A stretch of DNA of 5,060 nt from Gammaproteobacteria bacterium UBA7376 (GTDB lineage: Bacteria; Pseudomonadota; Gammaproteobacteria; Pseudomonadales; Azotimanducaceae): NCBI GenBank assembly GCA_002470275.1, contig DKNY01000058.1, positions 6,191 to 11,250 on the forward strand. The letters run 5' to 3'. Both the position numbers and the translations under genes were made by a program. Below, one piece after another: positions 1 to 5,060 of this stretch. How positions within the stretch are numbered: position 1 is the stretch's first letter; the number at the start of each line of letters is the position of its first letter. The notes beneath the pieces are model-generated. The model ran no database searches. It worked only from the letters and a program-made list of their open reading frames with translations, and had not been told where the DNA came from.

Positions 1-33
1 GGAAGGGTTCTTGCTGAGTTCTGGACGCTCGAC

Positions 34-50
34 GCCATCCCTGAGATGGC
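34..50 (-). terminator. Weak hairpin just after the PhoX-like gene
   Basis: GCCATC, a 5-nt loop and GATGGC form a perfect 6-bp inverted repeat starting 9 nt beyond the TAG stop of the PhoX-like gene. No T-tract follows on the minus strand, so it is not a classical intrinsic terminator. It could be a transcript-end stabilising hairpin or chance. The rest of positions 1-58 contains nothing that can be called. Confidence 0.25.
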
Positions 51-58
51 CATTGGGC

Positions 59-1444
59 CTAAGCCTGCGCAAAGGCCTCAATGGCGGTCCAATCGCCGCT
101 GATCGCCAGTGTCTTGCCAGAGCCTTGAACGTTGATAAACATGGTTTGGGTCGCATTGGAAAAGCATAGCCCTGCCAGTTCATCCCCAATGATCGGGCAG
201 CTTGCCAGCACGTAACTGGAGGCATCCGCGCGGAAGCCGATGACGCGGCAGGGCTGCTGATCATGGTCCTCACACACCAATAGATCACCCCAGGGGGCAA
301 TGTAAATGTTGTCACCTGCCCAGTAGGCACTGGGGTCTGGAGAATCGTAGAACAACTCGATGGCGTCCGTTTCCAGGTGATATCGCCAAATTTGGCCAGA
401 GTTGGATTGACCGCCTCGCTTGTTAACGAAGTAGACAAAGCGGTTTTCGTCATCGACGATCACCCCCTCACCGCCGTTGAACGCGTGGGCGCCGAGCTGC
501 GCACCTTGGTCTCGAGTTTTTTCCTCGGCGGCCTGTGGGTCTGCAATAGGGACCCAGGCCGCGGCATAGGTTTCCCCAAGGATTCCGCCCTCACTGAGGA
601 AAGATTCCGTACTGCCCGAGAACGCCCTGATCATTAACGCTTCGAGCCTGCCCGGACCGTCCAGCTGATTGATCTGATCGGGTATGAATCGATAGAAGAG
701 TCCGCTGGGATCGTCCTCGGTCTGAAAGCAAATGCCGGTGGTTGGATCGACGGCAACGGCTTCCCGCTCGAATCTACCCATGGCGGTGAGACGTTTGTAG
801 CCAGCGAGGGTTGTCTCTCGCGGGTCGACTTCGAAGGCATACCCGTGTTCGTCGATTTCAGTTTCTTCGCAGGAAATCCAGGTACCCCAGGGTGTCTCGC
901 CACCCGCACAGTTTCGGACTGTGCCGGCCAGGCTGCGGTGAACGCGTTTGGTGTCTAATGACTCCGCATCCAGGATAATGGTGGTCGTGCCTCCAGATAA
1001 TGCCGAGCCGTCACTGGCCAGGTTGTAGGCGGTTTCAGGGTTGATCGCCTCATCCCGGCCACCCGAACTATATTCGCCGCCTATTTCATGATTGCAGACC
1101 AGGGCGACTTCGTTGTCACTGATGTCGAAGGCACCCATACCGTCTGGACGCGGAGGGGTCATCAGGCCGTCGGCCATCATCGTCCCTCGTTCAGCAACGA
1201 CGCGGTAGCTGAGGCTGTTCGGAAGGTCTAGGAGCCCCGCAGAATCTGGCGCCAAGACTTGATCCCAAGGCAATGCAGGGTCGTCTAGCCCTGAGCCGCT
1301 CGGCGGAGGCGTCAAAGGCGCGGCTACGTTGCCAGAGCCTGCGCCGTTGCCGCAGGCATGCAACACGGTGAATGAACTGGTCACCGTGATTGCCGATTGC
1401 ATAAATCGCCTTCTAGACCAGGCCTTTGGAGTTCGCTTGCTCAC
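59..1444 (-). CDS. PhoX-family (DUF839) phosphatase-like protein, Tat-exported probable lipoprotein
   Basis: 461 residues, complete, with a GTG start and TAG stop. The start is supported by AGGAAG placed 5 nt upstream. The N-terminus carries a twin-arginine motif S10-R-R-R-F-M-Q16, a weakly hydrophobic stretch, and then L28-H-A-C31, a plausible lipobox (His at -2 is unusual). This suggests Tat export followed by lipid anchoring. PhoX hallmarks are present in order: C-N-H-E (117-120), G-G-T-T-T-I (151-156), N178-C179-A-G-G followed by T-P-W-G-T-W and C-E-E (to 194), M-G-R-F...E-A-V-A-V-D-P (222-233), T-E-D-D (242-245) with Y-R-F-I-P, E-G-V (326-328), and D-N-I...P-W-G with C-E-D (378-393). In characterised PhoX enzymes the Cys and acidic residues hold an Fe/Ca cluster for phosphoester hydrolysis. 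This protein is shorter than classical PhoX (roughly 600 or more residues), so phosphatase activity is inferred. No Pho box is recognisable upstream. Confidence 0.9.
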   Translation of the reverse strand: MSKRTPKAWSRRRFMQSAITVTSSFTVLHACGNGAGSGNVAAPLTPPPSGSGLDDPALPWDQVLAPDSAGLLDLPNSLSYRVVAERGTMMADGLMTPPRPDGMGAFDISDNEVALVCNHEIGGEYSSGGRDEAINPETAYNLASDGSALSGGTTTIILDAESLDTKRVHRSLAGTVRNCAGGETPWGTWISCEETEIDEHGYAFEVDPRETTLAGYKRLTAMGRFEREAVAVDPTTGICFQTEDDPSGLFYRFIPDQINQLDGPGRLEALMIRAFSGSTESFLSEGGILGETYAAAWVPIADPQAAEEKTRDQGAQLGAHAFNGGEGVIVDDENRFVYFVNKRGGQSNSGQIWRYHLETDAIELFYDSPDPSAYWAGDNIYIAPWGDLLVCEDHDQQPCRVIGFRADASSYVLASCPIIGDELAGLCFSNATQTMFINVQGSGKTLAISGDWTAIEAFAQA

Positions 1445-1626
1445 TGTATCTTCCTAAATGCTTTGCCTGCAGGCGATTGAAGACACCTTAGGCGTTGTCG
1501 GATGCGGCTGCCGCTCGCCCGTACGATGCCAGCAAATTGTTTCAAAAAAAACGCAGGAGTCAAAATAAACCGGATAGGCGGCTGTCTTTACCCTACTTGG
1601 ACCGAGTTATTTTAGGTTGCCCAAGA
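1445..1626. other. Intergenic region between the selenoprotein and PhoX-like genes
   Basis: This 182-nt region shows no credible gene. On the minus strand it begins with a bulged inverted repeat (CTTGG...CCAAG with inner ACC/GGT, about 1596-1624). A T8 run (1551..1544) follows about 45 nt later, without a hairpin directly before it. It also contains a perfect 10-bp palindrome GCCTGCAGGC (1465-1474) close to the phoX start. The length and the separate strong RBS suggest that phoX has its own promoter here, but no clear -35/-10 pair or Pho box can be read. Confidence 0.4.
1450..1455 (-). promoter_or_regulatory. Ribosome binding site of the PhoX-like gene
   Basis: On the minus strand the sequence reads AGGAAG, then 5 nt, then GTG. 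This is a strong Shine-Dalgarno match at good spacing. It fixes the GTG at 1444 as the start and keeps the complete twin-arginine signal in the protein. Confidence 0.75.
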
Positions 1627-2751
1627 TCACTCGCTTGGGTGGGAGTGTTGAGCACTGACAAAGGCGTCAAGGTTTAGGTCTTTGCGAATCTGCTTGCCCA
1701 TCTCCGAACCCATATCATCATAGGGTATTCCAGTAGCGTCAGCGATCCTCACCATACGCTGAAAATTTGCGGCAACGCCGGCGGCATCCACCAAAACCTC
1801 AGGACCTGCGGCCTCCATTAGGGTTTGACGGGCCACCCCCAGGGCCGGCCCATCGCGTTGTGCCAGGCTCTCGGCAAACCGCATCAGTTCAGCGCCAAGG
1901 GGCATCGCCACATTGGCCGATGCTGGGTCCCCGGCAAGAGCCTGGATATCGATATCTTTGTTGGAGATCTTGGCGCTCACACGGAGCATGGCCGCATGGG
2001 CATTGGTTCAGTAAAAACACTCGTTAACGGCAGAGACACGGCCAGCGATGAGTTCCATTTGCATTCGATGAAGGGATCGTCCTCGGAAGGCTCCGTAGTG
2101 GCCCATGTCCGTCAGGGCGAGATATTGCACAGCCGCCACGCTCCGCCAGTCGCGCAGGGCGTTGGGCACCAGGCTCAGCGCCCGTACCACGTTGGCCGTT
2201 TTCCCCAGCGGCCAGAGATCGCGCTCTTCACCCAGGGCGCCTTCCGGCGGCACGGTGGGCACGAATCCGATGTCGTGGCTCAGGATGCTCGGGCGATAGC
2301 GGCTTGGCTCACCGTCGAGGGGATGGGGTAGGGGTTCCAGCGGCATATCCAGGGCTCGATGAAACTCGTCAATGCTGAACACGGTGACCACGATACCCAC
2401 CAGCTCCACATAGGCCTCCTGGCTCAGGCCGTTTGCGGCGTTGTCCTGAACCCAGGCGCGCGTGATGCGATTTTGGTCGGTGATGATTCGATGAATAGCG
2501 TCCACGGCGCGGGCGGTCAGGTCGGAGGTGTCGGCGTGCCTCTCTGTACCGCCGTAGGGAGAGAGGGCCGTCTTGCGCTCGGCGCAGAGCAGGCAGGCAC
2601 CAGCATGTCGACTTTCATCGGCGATGGCCACCCGCTGATGCCCGGTCCACCAAGTCCCTGGCGCCGCCAACGCGCTCCAAAATTGGCGGTAGGCCGCTGG
2701 GATGTCCTCGCGGACAGGTAGGGTATGTTCGGTATAGTCGAAAGACGTCAC
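1627..2751 (-). CDS. Selenocysteine-containing AhpD-like (carboxymuconolactone decarboxylase/alkylhydroperoxidase-related) protein, Sec248
   Basis: A single 374-residue gene read through an in-frame TGA at 2010..2008. It has a GTG start and a terminal TGA at 1629..1627. The two halves are in the same frame with no other interruption. Around the TGA the protein reads N243-E-C245-F-Y-U248-T-N-A-H252, the AhpD redox motif C-x-x-C-x-x-x-H with Sec replacing the second Cys. Glu233 lies 12 residues before Cys245, the same spacing as Glu118 to Cys130 in mycobacterial AhpD, so the catalytic constellation is complete. The C-terminal part (F-Q-R-M-V-R-I-A-D-A-T-G-I-P, about 339-352) is typical of the two-domain AhpD-like proteins. 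The N-terminal half has a second, degenerate motif C53-L-L-C56, with Lys60 at the usual His position. No signal peptide is seen, so it is probably cytoplasmic. The likely role is thiol/selenol-dependent peroxide reduction or a related redox reaction; the substrate is unknown. It starts 27 nt after the PepSY gene, and GGGGG 7 nt upstream of the GTG is a modest RBS. The alternative, a nonsense mutation or sequencing error, is disfavoured by the SECIS hairpin. Confidence 0.92.
1972..1993 (-). promoter_or_regulatory. Bacterial SECIS element (selenocysteine insertion hairpin)
   Basis: Numbered from the U of UGA as 1, the mRNA folds as follows: GGC (18-20) pairs with GCC (37-39), CAU (21-23) bulges, GCUC (24-27) pairs with GAGC (33-36), and CGUGU (28-32) is the apical loop. 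That gives seven Watson-Crick pairs with no mismatch. The apical loop begins 24 nt after the UGA, inside the published 16-37 nt range, and has G at its second position as the bacterial SECIS consensus requires. The bulged U directly under a 4-bp upper stem resembles the E. coli fdhF element bound by SelB. The hairpin lies within coding sequence. The fold was derived by eye; no energy was computed. Confidence 0.85.
2008..2010 (-). other. Selenocysteine codon (UGA, Sec248)
   Basis: In-frame TGA between Tyr247 and Thr249 of the AhpD-like protein. It occupies the position of the second, catalytic Cys of C-x-x-C-x-x-x-H. Upstream Cys245 and downstream His252 are intact, and reading continues open for 126 codons. 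A SECIS-like hairpin follows at the correct distance. Cys (TGC/TGT) differs from TGA by one base, which fits the usual Cys/Sec exchange in homologues. Confidence 0.92.
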
Positions 2752-2758
2752 ATCGTTA

Positions 2759-2763
2759 CCCCC
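2759..2763 (-). promoter_or_regulatory. Probable ribosome binding site of the selenoprotein gene
   Basis: GGGGG lies 7 nt upstream of the GTG at 2751, in the 27-nt gap after the PepSY gene. It is only a partial Shine-Dalgarno match. The GTG is preferred because no in-frame ATG lies near it. An out-of-frame ATG at 2768 opens a 6-codon frame ending in the TGA that overlaps the GTG, which is probably chance. Confidence 0.45.
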
Positions 2764-2778
2764 GTCATGGGCATGCTA

Positions 2779-3474
2779 TCAGCCCTTGGTGCCAGCGCGA
2801 CGCCATTTTTTGGGAATCACTACATAGAGAGCGATGCCCAAGAGGGCAGTGACCAAGGCTAGGAGGGAAAAAACCTTCAGCAGGATCGTCCCGATGTCTT
2901 CCCGGTCGTCATAGTCCATGATGTGCAGCGACCACAGTAGATCCCAAATGCGCCAGGCTTCATTGCGAATGGCCACCACCTGCCCGGACCTCGGGTCCAG
3001 GTAACAAACTGTCCGGGGAGCGTCTGGATTCCAAAGCCGCCAAAGGGGCAGTGCGTAGCCCCGAAACTCGGCATCGGGCTCCGCCTCTGCAACCAGTTCA
3101 GCTTCTGTCGGATTGAGATCCGTGAGGCGCTGGCCTAGGGCCAGAGCCTCCTCAGCGGATAGCGGCTCGACCGGCGAACCTGCCGTCGTGACCCAGTTCA
3201 TGCCCAGCGAGGTCTCGATCCCGACCACCCACTCATCGGGCAGGCGCTGATGGAAGGCATAGCCGGTACCTGGGGAAAGGGTCGCAGTGAAGGTGGATAA
3301 GTCTAGGGGTAGAGGCTCAGCTGCCTGCCGATGGTGTGTGCCTCTGACAAAGTCCAGGTCGATGAAGGCAAAGTAAATGCCGCTCAACGTCCAGGCCAAA
3401 AGCTGGACGGCGGTCAGTAAGGCCAACCAACGATGCCAGCGGCGGAGCCGCCGCTGTAGGCTCAACGTACCCAC
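2779..3474 (-). CDS. PepSY domain-containing inner-membrane protein
   Basis: 231 residues with a GTG start and TGA stop. The N-terminus is basic (R-R-L-R-R-W-H14-R-W) followed by a transmembrane helix at about 16-38. A soluble, presumably periplasmic region of about 155 residues comes next. It contains a PepSY-like segment (about 104-171: S-A-E-E-A-L-A-L...V-C-Y-L-D-P-R-S-G-Q-V-V). A conserved-looking L-H184-I-M-D-Y-D-D segment precedes a second helix at about 196-220 and a basic tail (K-K-W-R-R). This is the layout of the small PepSY-TM proteins; related larger members occur with iron uptake or flavin/heme redox functions, but the role here is unknown. No good Shine-Dalgarno is near the GTG (AAAGG is 14 nt away), yet an in-frame stop 42 nt upstream leaves no better start; TTG at codon 4 is the only close alternative. 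The gene is probably co-transcribed with the selenoprotein gene downstream. Confidence 0.85.
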   Translation of the reverse strand: MGTLSLQRRLRRWHRWLALLTAVQLLAWTLSGIYFAFIDLDFVRGTHHRQAAEPLPLDLSTFTATLSPGTGYAFHQRLPDEWVVGIETSLGMNWVTTAGSPVEPLSAEEALALGQRLTDLNPTEAELVAEAEPDAEFRGYALPLWRLWNPDAPRTVCYLDPRSGQVVAIRNEAWRIWDLLWSLHIMDYDDREDIGTILLKVFSLLALVTALLGIALYVVIPKKWRRAGTKG

Positions 3475-3565
3475 GGTGGGTGGTCTAACCTTTCGCGGAG
3501 ACCGATGCTCAGGTCACGCGCCCGGTGGGCCTCTTCGGGCTGAAGGTGATGCTTGATCCGCGTAA

Positions 3566-4984
3566 TCATCTTATGGGTGGGGCTCCAAGCCTTATATGAC
3601 GTTCCAGGGCGGCAGCGTAGCCGATGATGTCCTTATCCTTCCATTTGCGCCCGATAATGGATAGGCCTACCGGGAATCCCTCTATCTGAAAGGCCGGAAT
3701 GGTAATATGCGGCATGCCTAAGATAGCCGCAAAACCACCGTTACCGAAGTCGGGTACCGCCCCGGCGGCACGATCGTCACCGCCGACATAGTCGATTTTC
3801 CACGCTGGGCCTCGCGTGAGACCTACCAGCCCATCCAGCTCATTGGCCTGGAAGAGGCGGAGGGTGGCGCGACGGGTTTTTTCAATGTCGGTCAAAGCCT
3901 GACTGTATTGGCGGCTCTTGCCGGCTGCCGCCAGGGATTGAAGAAAAATTTCCTGGCCGAAGTGGGGCATCACCGTGGCCGCATTTTGGTTATTGAAGTC
4001 GATTAAAGCCTGGAGTGTTTTCTTCGGCTCAGACGCAGTCCGCAGGTAGCTCTCGAGACCCAGATTGAATTCGTAAAGCAGCAGGAAGTAGGCCGCGTCC
4101 GAGGGATAGCGTCGACTGTCGTCGATGGCGATCACCTGGCCACCCAGATGTTCGATCATGCGCGTCAGTTCATTCAGAAAGCGCTGGCCCTGTTCGTTCT
4201 CGCGCCCTGAATCCAGCAGGCCAAATTTTTTACCGGCAAGGCTTGCCGTGTTGGTGGCATCCACCAGGTTGAAGTCGAAGTCCGAGGGAATGTCTGCGGT
4301 GCGCGAATCTTCGGCATCATATCCCGCCATGGCCTCCAGGGCGCGGGCAACAATGGCAACGCTATCGCCCATGGGTCCTGCCGTATCCTGAGAGGCGGCA
4401 ATGGGTATGATGCCGTCTCGACTGACCAAGCCCAGGGTTGGCTTCATGCCCACGATGCCGCTCACCGAGGCAGGGCAGGTGATGGACCCATTGGTCTCGG
4501 TGCCGACGGCGACCCGGACCATGCCCGCCGCCACGGCCACGGCGGAGCCCGAGCTGGAGCCGCAGGGGTTGTATTCAGCACCGAGGACGTGGGTGGTTTG
4601 GCCACCCAGGCTGGACCAACCGCTCACGGATTTGATGGACCTGAAGTTGGCCCACTCCGAGAGATTGGTCTTACCGAAAAGGTGAAAACCGGCTTGACGC
4701 AGGTTCTCGATCAAATGGGCATCGTCGGGGGCTACGTTGTTGGCCAAGGCGAGAGAGCCCCCAGAGGTCACCCGGCCCGCGATGTCGATATTGTCCTTGA
4801 TCGCAATCCCGAGGCTGTCCTGCTTTGCTCCGGTCGGGAAGATTTCGATAAAGGCGTTGTGCGGGTCTTCCGCCGCCGTTATGAACACGGGCGTGACGAC
4901 GCAGGTCAGAAGCGCTGTCCCCAGGAGCAACCGAGTCAGTCTTTGCCGTATCGCTGGAGCGGCGTCGTTGTGGGTGGTCTGCAT
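3566..4984 (-). CDS. Exported amidase-signature family hydrolase, peptide-amidase-like
   Basis: 472 residues with an ATG start and TGA stop. GAGG 5 nt upstream supports the start. Residues 1-38 look like a Sec signal peptide: a basic region R-Q-R-L-T-R, a hydrophobic core from L19 to about A37, and likely cleavage near I-T-A-A-E-D. The Ser-cisSer-Lys triad is readable: Lys63 in G-I-A-I-K-D-N-I-D, cis-Ser143 in C-G-S-S-S-G-S, and nucleophile Ser167 in G-T-E-T-N-G-S-I-T-C-P. Flanking segments (N-L-S-E-W-A-N-F-R-S, S-V-S-G-W-S, G-L-V-S-R-D-G-I-I-P-I, S-Q-D-T-A-G-P-M) resemble, from memory, the Stenotrophomonas peptide amidase that removes C-terminal amides. The C-terminal G-M-P-H-I-T-I-P...G-F-P-V-G-L-S-I-I-G segment is also typical. 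The stretch between the signal peptide and Lys63 is short for the family. The likely role is periplasmic amide hydrolysis; the substrate is not determinable. Confidence 0.93.
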   Translation of the reverse strand: MQTTHNDAAPAIRQRLTRLLLGTALLTCVVTPVFITAAEDPHNAFIEIFPTGAKQDSLGIAIKDNIDIAGRVTSGGSLALANNVAPDDAHLIENLRQAGFHLFGKTNLSEWANFRSIKSVSGWSSLGGQTTHVLGAEYNPCGSSSGSAVAVAAGMVRVAVGTETNGSITCPASVSGIVGMKPTLGLVSRDGIIPIAASQDTAGPMGDSVAIVARALEAMAGYDAEDSRTADIPSDFDFNLVDATNTASLAGKKFGLLDSGRENEQGQRFLNELTRMIEHLGGQVIAIDDSRRYPSDAAYFLLLYEFNLGLESYLRTASEPKKTLQALIDFNNQNAATVMPHFGQEIFLQSLAAAGKSRQYSQALTDIEKTRRATLRLFQANELDGLVGLTRGPAWKIDYVGGDDRAAGAVPDFGNGGFAAILGMPHITIPAFQIEGFPVGLSIIGRKWKDKDIIGYAAALERHIRLGAPPIR

Positions 4985-4989
4985 TAAAA

Positions 4990-4993
4990 CCTC
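4990..4993 (-). promoter_or_regulatory. Ribosome binding site of the amidase gene
   Basis: GAGG is followed by TTTTA and then ATG on the minus strand, giving 5-nt spacing. It supports the ATG at 4984 and hence an intact signal peptide. The remaining sequence to 5060 shows no convincing promoter or gene. Confidence 0.65.
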
Positions 4994-5060
4994 ATTCTTA
5001 TTGTTCCGAGGGCGAGTGATCTGCCCAAAGCGCTAAAGGGCGGTCCCCGGGCTGAACCCT

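Noticed and set aside
1..102. Possible + strand gene tail or next minus-strand gene start at the window edge
   Set aside because: Short open frames exist on both strands, but none has an RBS or recognisable sequence; too little is visible.
377..637. Open + strand frame of 86 codons inside the PhoX-like gene
   Set aside because: It is antisense to well-conserved PhoX motifs and has no own RBS or domain.
1495..1677. Possible 60-residue + strand gene in the gap
   Set aside because: It has a TTG start without a convincing RBS, overlaps the 3' end of the selenoprotein gene antisense, and resembles no known family.
1627..1989. A separate 120-residue gene starting at the ATG at 1989
   Set aside because: The ATG has no RBS, lies inside the SECIS stem, and comes 7 codons after the TGA. 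The AhpD His252 would be excluded, so this is the C-terminal part of the selenoprotein.
2008..2010. TGA as an ordinary nonsense mutation (pseudogene)
   Set aside because: There is no other damage, it sits exactly at a catalytic Cys position, and a matching SECIS hairpin follows. It cannot be fully excluded without selenium-machinery data.
1825..2331. Open + strand frame of 168 codons antisense to the AhpD-like gene
   Set aside because: It lies entirely opposite the selenoprotein gene, spans the TGA region, and has low-complexity Arg/His/Gly-rich composition with no recognisable domain. It is a shadow of the GC-rich coding strand.
2359..2721. Open + strand frame of 120 codons
   Set aside because: It is fully antisense to the first half of the selenoprotein gene, shows no family resemblance, and the minus-strand protein explains the sequence.
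3520..3540. GCCCG...CGGGC inverted repeat between the amidase and PepSY genes as a terminator
   Set aside because: The stem is only 5 bp with an 11-nt loop and no T-tract on the minus strand.
5000..5030. Possible -35/-10 pair (TTGGGC, 17 nt, AACAAT) upstream of the amidase
   Set aside because: Matches to the sigma-70 consensus are weak (3/6 and 4/6), near what is expected by chance.

Overview
The window holds four consecutive genes, all on the minus strand. In transcription order (right to left) they are: an exported amidase-signature hydrolase (4984 to 3566), a two-helix PepSY membrane protein (3474 to 2779), an AhpD/carboxymuconolactone-decarboxylase-like redox protein (2751 to 1627), and a Tat-exported PhoX/DUF839 phosphatase-like lipoprotein (1444 to 59). 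By eye the base composition is moderately GC-rich. The Tat, Sec and lipoprotein signals, the PepSY-TM protein and the protein family mix suggest a Gram-negative bacterium, most likely a gammaproteobacterium and possibly marine or uncultivated. That placement is an inference, as no phylogenetic marker is present.

The main discovery is that the third gene is a selenoprotein gene. Read naively it is two pieces, a 247-residue frame (2751..2008) and a 120-residue frame (1989..1627), separated by an in-frame TGA at 2010..2008. The two pieces are in the same frame, and the TGA falls exactly where the second redox cysteine of the AhpD motif C-x-x-C-x-x-x-H belongs. The local protein reads N-E-C-F-Y-[U]-T-N-A-H. 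Starting 14 nt after the TGA there is a compact stem-loop (1993..1972) with a 3-nt bulge, a 4-bp upper stem and a 5-nt apical loop with G at its second position. This matches the published bacterial SECIS rules. The full product is 374 residues with selenocysteine at 248. Three normal terminations in the window also use TGA (amidase, PepSY protein and the selenoprotein's own end), so the decoding is context-dependent and not a changed genetic code.

The PepSY protein ends 27 nt before the selenoprotein start, so the two are probably co-transcribed. The amidase lies 91 nt upstream of the PepSY gene, and phoX lies 182 nt downstream of the selenoprotein with its own good ribosome binding site. 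The amidase and PhoX-like proteins are periplasmic or envelope hydrolases. The selenoprotein has no visible signal peptide and is probably a cytoplasmic thiol/selenol peroxidase or reductase-like enzyme. A shared pathway for all four is not evident. No selA/selB/selC/selD genes, tRNAs, mobile elements or CRISPR arrays are visible. The longest gene-free stretch is the 182-nt gap between the selenoprotein and phoX.
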